Shown here in pieces: positions 51,189-59,666 of a stretch of DNA of 64,000 nt. Made by a program: the position numbers and the translations under genes. The notes beneath the pieces are model-generated. The model saw nothing but the letters and a program-made list of their open reading frames with translations. It was not told the origin of the DNA and did not search any database. Location: positions 558,001 to 622,000 of the forward strand of contig CAVQFM010000019.1 of the NCBI GenBank assembly GCA_963711705.1. The letters run 5' to 3'. This DNA comes from RYN-230 sp963711705. GTDB lineage: Bacteria > Actinomycetota > Actinomycetes > Streptosporangiales > Streptosporangiaceae. Each line of letters opens with the position of its first letter. Positions within the stretch are counted from its first letter, which is position 1.

Positions 51189-51950
51189 TCAGCCGTAGCT
51201 GGCGCGGCCACCGGGCTCCGGCGGCGGCTCCCGCGGTGCGGCCAGGCCGTGCCGGTAGGCGTAGCCGACCGCCTGGGCCCGGTCCCGCACGCCGGTCTTG
51301 GCCAGCAGGTGATTGACGTGACTCTTCACCGTCGCCTCGCTGACCACGAGCCGGGCGGCTATCTCCGTGTTGGACAGCCCGTCGGCGATCAGCGTGAGCA
51401 CCTCCGCCTCCCGGGGCGTCAGCCCGCCGGGCAGCGGCCCGGCGCCGGGATCCGGCCCGGCTGGCCCGGTGGGCGGGGCCGGCTCGCCGGCGATCGCCTC
51501 GACCAGGTGACGCTGGACCGCCGGGTCGATGGCCGCCTGGCCGCTCGCCACCCGCGTCAGGGCCTGGCCGATCTCGGCCGCGCCCGCGTCCTTGGTCAGG
51601 TACCCGCGGGCACCGGCCCGCAGCGCGTCGATGACCGAGCGGTCGTCGGCGTACGTGGTGAGCACGACCACGGCCACGCCCGGGGCCCGGTCCCGCATCA
51701 GCCGGGTGGCCTCGACGCCGTTGCACCGGGGCATCCGCAGGTCCATCAGGACGATGTCCGGGTGCAGCCGGGCCGCCTGGGCCAGCGCTTCTTCCCCGTC
51801 CGCGGCCATGCCCGCGACCTCCACCCCGGGGAGCAGCCCGAGCAGCATGGCCAGCCCTTCGCGCACCACCCGCTGGTCGTCGGCCACCAGCACGCGGATC
51901 ACGCCGCGCGGCCCGGCCGGCTCCGCCGGCCCGGTCACGCCGGCACCCAC
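51189..51950 (-). CDS. NarL/FixJ-family response regulator
   Basis: A 253-residue regulator: receiver domain with VADDQRVVREG, phospho-aspartate in IVLMDLRMPR and lysine in YLTKDAG; a Pro/Gly linker; LuxR helix-turn-helix LTPREAEVLTLIADGLSNTE continuing to HLLAKTGV. The start overlaps the histidine kinase stop by 16 bp, so the two are coupled. The probable target is the divergent ABC operon at 53364. Confidence 0.94.
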   Translation of the reverse strand: MGAGVTGPAEPAGPRGVIRVLVADDQRVVREGLAMLLGLLPGVEVAGMAADGEEALAQAARLHPDIVLMDLRMPRCNGVEATRLMRDRAPGVAVVVLTTYADDRSVIDALRAGARGYLTKDAGAAEIGQALTRVASGQAAIDPAVQRHLVEAIAGEPAPPTGPAGPDPGAGPLPGGLTPREAEVLTLIADGLSNTEIAARLVVSEATVKSHVNHLLAKTGVRDRAQAVGYAYRHGLAAPREPPPEPGGRASYG

Positions 51951-53149
51951 ATCGCCACCCGGAAACCGCCCCCCGTACGGGCGGCCCGCAACGTGCCACC
52001 GAGCAGTTCGGCCCGTTCCGCCATGCCGGTCAGCCCGTACCCGGAGGCCGGCCCGCCCTCGCCGCCAGCAGCAGGGGCGGCAGGACCGCCCGGCCCCGCG
52101 AAATCCTCGATGGTCAGTTCCACCCCGTCCGGCTGGAAACCGAGCACCACCTCAACCCGCTCCGCCTTCGCGTGCTTGCGCACGTTGGTCAGTGCTTCCT
52201 GGGTCACCCGCAGCAGCGCCAGCCGGCTGCCAGCCACCAGCGGGCGCTCCTCCCCCGTCACCGTGAACCGGCTGGCCACGCCGCTGTCCTGGCCGAAGTC
52301 CGCGACCAGCGCGGCCAGCCGTTCCGGCCCGGGAAGCTCGTCGTCGCGGAGCATCCCGATGGCCCAGCGGGCCTCCTGCACCCCGGTCCGGGCCAGGTTA
52401 TGGGCCCGTTCCAGCAGCCCGCCCAGCCGGGGATCGGCCGGGTCGGTATCTGCGAGCAGCCGCGCCCCCTCCAGTTGCAGCGCCAGCCCGGACAGCGAAT
52501 GCGCGAGCACGTCGTGCATCTCCCGGGCCAGCCGCTGCCGCTCGGCCAGCGCCGCCGCCCGGACCTCAGCCCCCCGGGTCTGCTCCAGTTCCACCAGCAG
52601 CCGCTCGGTCTGGATGTTCCCCGCGCCGATCCGGCGGGCCAGCAGCCCTACCCCGTAGATGGCGACCAGGCCGATCTCGCTCAGCAGCACCGCGGACACC
52701 GGATGGCGCGCCGGGTCCGCCACCGCGCTCGCGGCGATGACGGCCAGGGTCGCCGCGACCGGGAGCACGCTCAGCCGGAACGGCAGCCAGCGGGTCATCA
52801 CGCCCACCGCCACCAGCGCGCCGAACAGGCCGGCCCCGCCTGGCTGGAGCCAGAACAGGGCGGCCGAGCCAGCCAGGAACAGCGCGCAGCAGGCCAGCTG
52901 GATCCGGCCGGGCACCCGGTAGGTGGCCAGCACACCGGCCGCGCCCACGGCGATCGCGGCCAGCGCGACCGACACCCCCAGCCCGGCCCCGTGCCCGGAC
53001 GGCGCCGGGGTGCCGCGGAAGGCCCGTGCGATCACGAGCAGCGCGACGACCAGGCTGAGCGGGCGCAGCCAGCGCGCCGCCGCCTCCTGCCGGGCCCGGG
53101 CGCGGCGCAGCGCGGCCAGCGTCGGAGTGGTCGGGTAGTCCACGCTCAC
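51935..53149 (-). CDS. Sensor histidine kinase (NarL/DesK type)
   Basis: A 404-residue reading from GTG 53149 (VSVDYPTTPTLAALRRA), with about six N-terminal helices (30-185). The phospho-histidine is in RLAREMHDVLAHSLSG, the N-box in TQEALTNVRKHAKA, and the C-terminal G-box in GYGLTGMAERAELLGG. A frame extending to 53257 has no start signal. It is divergent from an ABC-2 exporter, with 214 bp between them. Confidence 0.94.
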   Translation of the reverse strand: MSVDYPTTPTLAALRRARARQEAAARWLRPLSLVVALLVIARAFRGTPAPSGHGAGLGVSVALAAIAVGAAGVLATYRVPGRIQLACCALFLAGSAALFWLQPGGAGLFGALVAVGVMTRWLPFRLSVLPVAATLAVIAASAVADPARHPVSAVLLSEIGLVAIYGVGLLARRIGAGNIQTERLLVELEQTRGAEVRAAALAERQRLAREMHDVLAHSLSGLALQLEGARLLADTDPADPRLGGLLERAHNLARTGVQEARWAIGMLRDDELPGPERLAALVADFGQDSGVASRFTVTGEERPLVAGSRLALLRVTQEALTNVRKHAKAERVEVVLGFQPDGVELTIEDFAGPGGPAAPAAGGEGGPASGYGLTGMAERAELLGGTLRAARTGGGFRVAMWVPA

Positions 53150-53363
53150 ATCGCCACTGTAGGACGGCTCCCCGCGGCACGACGCCGGCCCGGAGTTCGA
53201 CTCCGCGCAGGTTCCCGTCCACCCCCGGGTGGCCCGGCGGCCATCTCGCGGGTGCACCGCGCGGCGTCGCCTGGTTCAACCCCGGCGCCGATGCGCCGGC
53301 GTCCCTGTGACCTGCACTCTTACCTGGAAAGCCGAGAAGGAACACGGAAGCGGAGGAAGACCC

Positions 53364-54500
53364 ATGACCACTCTGTTCGGACGTAACCCAACCCTGATGG
53401 CCGTCATCGGCGCGGTACTGCTCATCGCCGGGCTGGTCATCCACGCGGTGCTCATGCCCTGGATCGGCGGAGCACTGCTGGTCATCGGCGGCATCAAGGC
53501 CGTGGCCGGCCGCGCGGCCCGCGCCGACCCGGGACCGGGACCAGGACGGGTCATGGTAATGCCCGCCGTCACCGTGCAGCACCTGGTGAAGCGGTACGGC
53601 CGCTTCACCGCCGTGCAGGACGTCAGCTTCGACGTCCCGCCCGGGCAGGTCACCGCGCTGCTCGGGCCGAACGGCGCGGGCAAGAGCACGATCATCGAGG
53701 TGCTGACCGGGCTCCTCGCGCCGAGTTCCGGCCGGGTGCAGGTGCTCGGCACCGATCCCCGCCCCGCGGCCCGGCCGGGCCGGGCCTGGCGGGCGCGGAT
53801 CGGCCTGGTACTCCAGTCCGCCAGCCTGGACGCGCAGCTCACGGTGGCCGAGGCGCTGCGGCTGTTCGCCCAGCTGTACCCACGGCCGCTGCCGGTGCCC
53901 GACGTGCTGGCCGCGATCGGCCTGGCCGGCGACGCAGCCACCCGGATCGGCGTGCTGTCCGGCGGCCAGCGCCGCCGGGTGGACCTGGGCATCGGCATCA
54001 TCGGCCGGCCCGACCTGCTGTTCCTCGACGAGCCGACCACCGGCCTGGACCCGCAGGCCCGGCGGCAGCTGTGGGCGGTGATCGGGAAGCTGACCGCGGG
54101 CGGCACCACCGTGCTGCTCACCACGCACTACCTGGACGAGGCCGAGCAGCTGGCCAGCCGCCTGGTCGTGCTGGCCGGCGGGCGGGTGGTGGCCGACGCC
54201 ACCCCCGGCCAGCTGCGCGGGTCCGGCGCGCTGCCGAGCATCCGGCTGCCGCTGGGCGGCGGCGAGCCCCTCGGCGACCTGCCGGGCCGGCTGGCCCGGC
54301 ACGCCGATCCGGGCCGGGGCGAACTGCTGGTCCGCACCGCGGACGTCCCCGCCGATCTCGACGTGCTCATCCGCTGGGCGCGCTGTCACCGGCTCGATCT
54401 CACTGGCCTGGAGGTCGGGCCGCCCAGCCTGGAAGAGGCCTACCTGGCGCTGACCGGCAAGCCGGCCGCCACCCCGAAGGAGGCACCGTCTCATGTCTGA
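53364..54500 (+). CDS. ABC-2 ATPase fused to an N-terminal two-helix membrane segment
   Basis: Starts at ATG 53364 right after GGAGGA. Residues about 1-50 (TLMAVIGAVLLIAGLVIHAV; then WIGGALLVIGGIKAVAG) form two hydrophobic helices. After a Pro/Gly linker the ATPase begins near residue 65 (MPAVTVQHLVKRYGRF), with Walker A GPNGAGKST, signature LSGGQRRRVDLG, Walker B LLFLDEPTTGLDP and switch TTHYLDEAEQL. No stop or separate ribosome binding site divides the parts, although ATG codons at 53552 and 53558 exist. Such an N-terminal membrane hairpin is unusual for ABC-2 ATPases. It overlaps the permease by eight bp. Confidence 0.9.
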   Translation: MTTLFGRNPTLMAVIGAVLLIAGLVIHAVLMPWIGGALLVIGGIKAVAGRAARADPGPGPGRVMVMPAVTVQHLVKRYGRFTAVQDVSFDVPPGQVTALLGPNGAGKSTIIEVLTGLLAPSSGRVQVLGTDPRPAARPGRAWRARIGLVLQSASLDAQLTVAEALRLFAQLYPRPLPVPDVLAAIGLAGDAATRIGVLSGGQRRRVDLGIGIIGRPDLLFLDEPTTGLDPQARRQLWAVIGKLTAGGTTVLLTTHYLDEAEQLASRLVVLAGGRVVADATPGQLRGSGALPSIRLPLGGGEPLGDLPGRLARHADPGRGELLVRTADVPADLDVLIRWARCHRLDLTGLEVGPPSLEEAYLALTGKPAATPKEAPSHV

Positions 54501-55425
54501 TTCGCTGGCCGCCCCGGCCCCAGCGGCCGCCCCGGGCCGGCTCCCCGGCATCGGCCTCATGCTGGCCGGCCAGGTCGGCTACCAGCTGCGGCTGCTGGCC
54601 CGCACGCCCCGCGCCCTGTGGTTCGGGGTGCTCGCGCCCGCCGCGGTGCTGGCGCTGCGGCTCGGCCGGGTCAGCCACCCCGGCGGCCACACCGCGGTCA
54701 GCCCGGCCGTGGCCACCCTGGTAGCCGGGCTGGCCGTGTTCGCCGTGCTGAACACCGCGTACCTGACCCACGCGTCTGGCCTGGTCTCCGCGCGGCAGGA
54801 CGGCGCGCTGCGCCGCTGGCGGCTCAGCCCGCTGCCCGCCGGCGGCTACTTCGCGGGCCGGATCGCCGCTACCGTGCTGCTGGCCGACGCGGCCGGGGTG
54901 GTCGTGGTGCTGATCGGGGTGGCCATGGCCGGCCTGCCGGTGACCGCGGGCACGTTCGCGGCCGTGCTGGCCGCGCTGACCCTCGGCGCGCTGGCCTGGG
55001 CCGCGCTGGGCACGGCGGCCAGCATCGTGGTGCCCACCGCGGAGGCCACGTTCCCGGTGATCGGACTCACCTACCTGCCGGTGATCCTGCTGTCCGGGGT
55101 GTTCGGCACGATCCCCGGCGAGCCCGGCTGGCTGACCACCGCCGTGCACTACCTGCCCGCCTACCCGCTCATCGAGGCGGTCAGCGGCGCGCTGGCGCCC
55201 ACCGGATCCGGCCTGGCCAGCCTGCCCGCCGCCGGCCTGGCCGTGCTGGCCGGCTGGGGCGTGGCCGGGCTGCTGGTCTCGCTCCGGTTCTTCCGGTGGA
55301 GCCCGCAGCGCCCGGCCCGCGGCCCGGCCCGCCGAGGGGGTGAGCGCGGCGCGGCCCGCACCCTGGTGCCGGTGGTGGCCAGGTCGGCCGGGCAGCCTCA
55401 GCCCCGGAACCGGCTGGGCCGGTAG
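54493..55425 (+). CDS. ABC-2 type transporter permease
   Basis: A 310-residue membrane protein with six helices in the ABC2_membrane pattern and the motif QVGYQLRLLARTPRALWFGV at the N-terminus; LPVILLSGVFGTIP in the fifth region is typical. The basic C-terminal 40 residues are cytoplasmic. It forms an exporter with the fused ATPase. The last 28 bp overlap the end of the convergent FAD oxidase gene. Confidence 0.93.
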   Translation: MSDSLAAPAPAAAPGRLPGIGLMLAGQVGYQLRLLARTPRALWFGVLAPAAVLALRLGRVSHPGGHTAVSPAVATLVAGLAVFAVLNTAYLTHASGLVSARQDGALRRWRLSPLPAGGYFAGRIAATVLLADAAGVVVVLIGVAMAGLPVTAGTFAAVLAALTLGALAWAALGTAASIVVPTAEATFPVIGLTYLPVILLSGVFGTIPGEPGWLTTAVHYLPAYPLIEAVSGALAPTGSGLASLPAAGLAVLAGWGVAGLLVSLRFFRWSPQRPARGPARRGGERGAARTLVPVVARSAGQPQPRNRLGR

Positions 55426-56555
55426 GGCGCCAGCCCGGCCGGGGGTGTCCCGGTGCCCAGTTCGTCAGAGATCAGCCGGGCCAGGTGCGCGCCCAGGGTG
55501 ACACCGCTGTGCGTCACCGCCAGGTAGAGCCCGGCCGCCCCAGGCAGCCAGCCGACGATGGACTGCCCGTCGGCGGGCATCGGCCGCACGCACACCCGGT
55601 AGCCGGCCACCCCGGCGCCCGCCAGCCCGGGGATCACCTGGCGGGCCCGGCGCAGCAGTTCCGCCGCCCAGCGCCGCAGCTCCGCATCGGGCGTATGCAG
55701 GTCCACGGCCGCGTCCGGGGCTTCCATGTGCACCCGGCCAGCGGTGTGCGGCCGCAGGTCGATCCCGGGCGCGTGCACCATCCGGGCCAGGCCCGGGCCG
55801 GCCACCGGCCCGGCCTGCACCACCAGCCCGGGCGCGGTGTCCCCCGGCCCGGCCCACGGGACCAGCGGCACCGGGCTGGCCGCCGCGGCCAGCCCGGCCA
55901 GCCCTGGAGTCCACCGCCCGGCGCAGCAGACCACGGCGTCCGCGCGGATCAGCTGGCCCGCGGCGGTCCGCACGCCGCGGACCACCCCGCGTGCCATGTC
56001 GAACCCGGTCACCTGCCCGGCCCGGCCGGTGAGCACCCTGGCCCCATCCCGGGCCGCCGCCGCAACCAGCTCGCCCGTCATGGCCTCGGTGAGCAGGTAG
56101 CCCTCGCCAGGGAACCACGCCACCTGGGGCGGCGGGCTGGGCAGCCGGAGGGCCGGCTCCAGCCCGGCCGCGGCTGAAGCACTGATCAGCTCCGCCGGGT
56201 AGCCCCACCCGGCGAGCCGGTCAACCCGCGCGGCCAGCTGGGCCTGGCCCGCCGGGTCAGCCGCCCACTCCAGGTTCCCGGCCGGCCGGTACCAGGCCGG
56301 CTGGCCCAGGCTGGTGGCCAGCTCGGCCCAGGCTCGCAGCCCGGCGTGATTGAGCTCGTGGTAGGCCCGGGGCACCTTGTCGTTGGAGTTCAGCCAGGCG
56401 AAACTGGACCGGGTCGCGCCGCGGCCGGGCCCGGCCGCGTCCAGCAGGGTCACCGCCGCGCCGGCCTGGGCCAGCCGGGCGGCCAGGCAGACGCCGAGCA
56501 CCCCCGCGCCGATCACCAGGTAGCTGCGCGCCGCCAGTGTGCTGTCCGCAGGCAT
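55398..56555 (-). CDS. FAD-dependent amine/amino-acid oxidoreductase (DAO family)
   Basis: A 385-residue flavoprotein from ATG 56555, preceded by GGAAGG. The FAD motif is YLVIGAGVLGVCLAARLAQAGA, then RGATRSSFAWLNSNDKVP, a typical DAO family segment. The C-terminal RPMPADGQSIVGWLPG and VTHSGVTLGAHLARL are also diagnostic. The substrate is likely a secondary amine or D-amino acid but is not decided. Convergent with and overlapping the ABC permease. Confidence 0.92.
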   Translation of the reverse strand: MPADSTLAARSYLVIGAGVLGVCLAARLAQAGAAVTLLDAAGPGRGATRSSFAWLNSNDKVPRAYHELNHAGLRAWAELATSLGQPAWYRPAGNLEWAADPAGQAQLAARVDRLAGWGYPAELISASAAAGLEPALRLPSPPPQVAWFPGEGYLLTEAMTGELVAAAARDGARVLTGRAGQVTGFDMARGVVRGVRTAAGQLIRADAVVCCAGRWTPGLAGLAAAASPVPLVPWAGPGDTAPGLVVQAGPVAGPGLARMVHAPGIDLRPHTAGRVHMEAPDAAVDLHTPDAELRRWAAELLRRARQVIPGLAGAGVAGYRVCVRPMPADGQSIVGWLPGAAGLYLAVTHSGVTLGAHLARLISDELGTGTPPAGLAPYRPSRFRG

Positions 56556-56828
56556 CTGATCGCCTTCCAGCCGGCCGTCCCGCCAGCAATCTAAGCGCAT
56601 CCCGGGGACACGCCCGGACCCGGCCGTTCGCCGGACGGCACTGGACTGCCGGGCGGCAGGGGACGGGCGGTGCGTAATGCAATGCGCGTGACGGGCGGTA
56701 AGCCGGGTGGCAGGGCCCTTAAGGCGACGGGGGCCCGGCTGCCCGCTCCCGGGGGTCCCTCGTGTCCGCCGGGCCGCGGCGAGCGGCCCGCCCGGACGGC
56801 ACGCGGGGCCGGTAACGTGTGGGCCGTT

Positions 56829-58391
56829 ATGTCATCTCCTGGCTTGCTCCTCGTGCGCCGGTACCGGCTGGACAGCCGGATCGCGTTCGGCGGGGTGGGC
56901 GAGGTGTGGCGGGCGACCGACCTGGTACTGGGCCGGCCGGTCGCGGTGAAGCTGCTGCAGGAACGGTACGCCGGGCATGCCGAGACGCTGGCCCGGTTCC
57001 GGGCCGAGGCCCGGCATGCCGGGGCGCTGTCGCACCCGGGCATCGCCCAGGTCTACGACTACGGGGAGGCGGGCCTGGACGGGCCGCCGTACCTGGTGCT
57101 GGAGCTGGTGGACGGGCCGTCGCTGGCCGGGGTGCTGGCCGACGGCCCGCTGGAGCCGGCCGTGGCCCTGGACGTGGTGGCCCAGACGGCCGCCGGGCTG
57201 GCCGCCGCGCACGCGGCGGGCCTGGTGCACCGCGACATCAAGCCGGCCAACCTGCTGATGGCGCCGGGGGGCGGCGTGAAGATCACCGACTTCGGGATCG
57301 CTCACGCGGCCGGGTCGGCGCAGCTCACCCGGACCGGGATGCTGGTCGGCACGCCTGCCTACCTGGCCCCGGAGCGGGCCGCGGGCGAACGGGCCAGCCC
57401 AGCCAGCGACCTGTACTCGCTCGGCATCGTGGCCTATGAGTGCCTGGCCGCCGTGCCGCCGTTCCGCGGCACCCCGCTGGAGATCGCGGCCGCCATCACG
57501 CGCCAGCCGATTCCGCCGCTGCCCGCCTCGGTGCCCAGGCCAGTGGCCGCGCTGGTGGCCGAGCTGACCGCGCGGGATCCGGCGGCCCGGCCGGCCAGCG
57601 CCAGCCAGGTCGCCGCGCGGGCCGCCGGGCTGCGGGACGCACTGCGCGATGTCGCGTCCGGGCGGCTGGCCTCCCGGACGCCCGCTGGCCAGCCGGTGAC
57701 CCGCGCGGGCGGGCCGCCGGACGCTGCGGCGGCCGCACCGTTGGTCACCCGCGCGGACTCGCCACCGGCCCCCGCCGCGGACGAACTCCCCGCCGCCCGG
57801 GCTAATGGGCCGGACGGCACCCTGGTCGGCTCGACGGCGACGCTCACCGGCGTGGGCGGGCCCACTCCCACCGCCCGGCGCTGGCCGTGGCCGGACCGGG
57901 CCGGGTGGTACCGGTTGCGCGGGGATTGGGCCTGGCTGGACCGGTGGTGGCCGGACGGGTCGTGGCGCCGGTGGGCCGTGGGGCTGACGGCGGCGGTCGC
58001 CGGGGTGGCGGCCCTGGTCGGCTGGCTGCTGGCCGGGGGCAGCTCATCGTCGCAGCCCGCCCGGTCAGCCACCCGGCCCGCGGCCACTCAGAGTCACTCA
58101 CCCGCCCAGCGGGTAGAGGTGAATCCGGCTGCCCTGGCCCGCCAGCCCGCCCGCCTGGTCAGCCAGCGGCTCGCCCAGCTCGGCCTGCGGCCGCACGTGG
58201 TGGGCGCGGTCACCGGCCGCCAGCCGCCGGGCACGGTCGTGTCGATCCGGCCCAGTGGCCAGCTCACCATGGGCAGCGTGGTCACCGTGATCGCGGCCGT
58301 CGGGCCCCCCGGTCACGGCAATGGCAACGGGAACGGGGACGACGGGAACGGGAACGGCGGGGACAACGGGAACGGGAACGGCGGGGACTGA
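56829..58391 (+). CDS. Ser/Thr protein kinase with PASTA domain
   Basis: A 520-residue PknB-type kinase. Gly-loop GGVGEVWRA, lysine VAVKLLQE, catalytic loop HRDIKPANLL, DFG and the activation segment ending GTPAYLAPE. A Pro/Ala linker and one transmembrane helix at about 380-402 are followed by a single extracellular PASTA-like domain (about 430-498). A Gly/Asn/Asp repeat tail ends it. One PASTA unit instead of four is atypical; muropeptide sensing is known for the class and is inference here. Start ATG 56829; the frame upstream is not conserved. Confidence 0.94.
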   Translation: MSSPGLLLVRRYRLDSRIAFGGVGEVWRATDLVLGRPVAVKLLQERYAGHAETLARFRAEARHAGALSHPGIAQVYDYGEAGLDGPPYLVLELVDGPSLAGVLADGPLEPAVALDVVAQTAAGLAAAHAAGLVHRDIKPANLLMAPGGGVKITDFGIAHAAGSAQLTRTGMLVGTPAYLAPERAAGERASPASDLYSLGIVAYECLAAVPPFRGTPLEIAAAITRQPIPPLPASVPRPVAALVAELTARDPAARPASASQVAARAAGLRDALRDVASGRLASRTPAGQPVTRAGGPPDAAAAAPLVTRADSPPAPAADELPAARANGPDGTLVGSTATLTGVGGPTPTARRWPWPDRAGWYRLRGDWAWLDRWWPDGSWRRWAVGLTAAVAGVAALVGWLLAGGSSSSQPARSATRPAATQSHSPAQRVEVNPAALARQPARLVSQRLAQLGLRPHVVGAVTGRQPPGTVVSIRPSGQLTMGSVVTVIAAVGPPGHGNGNGNGDDGNGNGGDNGNGNGGD

Positions 58392-58423
58392 CCGGCCCGC
58401 CCGGTCCGGCGTAGACTCCAGCC

Positions 58424-59170
58424 GTGCGTTCTCACCGTGAACTCCTGGCCTGGCTGGGCGCGTTGTTTCTGGCGCTCTTTGCATTCCTGACTGCTATTGC
58501 TATTGCGTACTTCCTGAAAGAACCGGGTTACGCGCTGTTCGGGAACCCCTGGATGGTGTGCGCCCTGATCTCATTCGTGGCCGCGTTCGCCTGTTTCTTT
58601 GGCGTGGCCACCGGCTGGCACCCGCCGGCGGCGCGGCGGCTGGCGTTCCCCGGCATCCGGATGGAAATCAGCGGGACCGGGTCCATCGAGACCGAACGGG
58701 AGACCGACACCGGCCTTGATGTCCCGGCTCACCTGCGGTCCTTCAATGTGCGCTGGGCCAATGAGACGCAGCAGGAAGCGGTCCTCACCGTATTGCTCTA
58801 CGTGAAGCTGGTACCGGGTTCCTGGGGACGGGTGGCCGAGGCCATCTGCCCGCCGCCCGGCTGGGCGCTGCCGCCGTCGCTGAACCTCAGCCCGATCAGC
58901 CAGCCTTTCGCGCTGGCCCCGGGAGCGGCCGTCACCGGGCAGCTGGTCTTCGAGATACCGCGGTACTACCTGGACAGCCTGGCCAATCCGCCGGAGGCAC
59001 GGCTGGAAATAGCCGACGAGGTGTCCGGGAAGAAAATGAGCGCCCCGGCGGAGCTGGGCCAGTACGACAAGGACACGATGACCGCCGCTGCGGGCGGCGT
59101 GACCATGCTCGGGCCCGAATACGAAGCCGCGCCCGCGCCGCAGCCGGACGCGGGCGCCACCTCCGCTTGA
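58424..59170 (+). CDS. Membrane protein of unknown function
   Basis: A 248-residue protein from GTG 58424, starting 32 bp after the PASTA kinase and thus probably in its transcript. Two helices at about 8-30 and 42-63 are followed by a soluble beta-rich domain (MEISGTGSIETERETD; then RSFNVRWANETQQEAVLTV). AT content at its 5' end is higher than that of its neighbours. I do not recognise the family; a phosphorylated partner or substrate of the kinase is a guess from position. Confidence 0.75.
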   Translation: MRSHRELLAWLGALFLALFAFLTAIAIAYFLKEPGYALFGNPWMVCALISFVAAFACFFGVATGWHPPAARRLAFPGIRMEISGTGSIETERETDTGLDVPAHLRSFNVRWANETQQEAVLTVLLYVKLVPGSWGRVAEAICPPPGWALPPSLNLSPISQPFALAPGAAVTGQLVFEIPRYYLDSLANPPEARLEIADEVSGKKMSAPAELGQYDKDTMTAAAGGVTMLGPEYEAAPAPQPDAGATSA

Positions 59171-59183
59171 GGTGTGTCCGGGA

Positions 59184-59666
59184 CTAACGCCTCCGGTCCA
59201 GGCCGCCGCGCCGGACCCGGACCCCGCCGACCAGTGAAACCGCGGACGGGGACGTCGGCGCGGCCAGCTCGGCCGGCTCGGTCCAGCCGGGTGCCGCCGA
59301 CCAGGCTGAGCACGATCTCGTGCCGGGCCATCCGCCACGGCCCGGACACACTGAGGCCGCCGATCGGCGAGACATGCCAGGAGGCCGGCGCGGCCGCGCC
59401 CGCCCGGCCACGGTGCCCGCCACGGCCGGCCCGGCGGGCAGGTCAGCCACGAGCCCGTCCAGCTCAGCCCGGGTCCGCGCGGTCGTGGCCCGGTCCATCC
59501 GCTGGCTGAACTCCTCCAGCGTCAGCCGCCCGTCCCCGGTGGCCGCGCTCAGCCGCTCGACCGTCGCATCCCGCTCCGCGTCCGATGCCCGGATGTCGCC
59601 GGGTGGCTCGCTGCCCCCGCGCCGCCGGTCACCTGGTGCAGGCGCCGGTGTAGAACCGGGGGCCAT
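59184..59666 (-). pseudogene. DUF1707 SHOCT-like protein gene with two compensating frameshifts
   Basis: Residues about 25-75 are a DUF1707 domain (DIRASDAERDATVERLSAATGDGRLTLEEF, ending TRAELDGLVADLP). The typical C-terminal membrane/cell-surface segment is split. In this frame the sequence turns arginine-rich, while the next frame gives SWHVSPIGGLSVSGPWRMAR and HEIVLSLVGGTRLD, then the original frame resumes with ELAAPTSPSAVSLVGGVRVR. A missing base near 59400 and an extra base at 59280/59281 would restore one protein. Related proteins are about 200 residues. Confidence 0.72.

Noticed and set aside
52566..54560. A 664-residue minus-strand frame spanning the kinase upstream region and the ABC gene
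   Set aside because: It runs antisense to the ABC ATPase and in another frame through the histidine kinase; composition is that of shadow frames.
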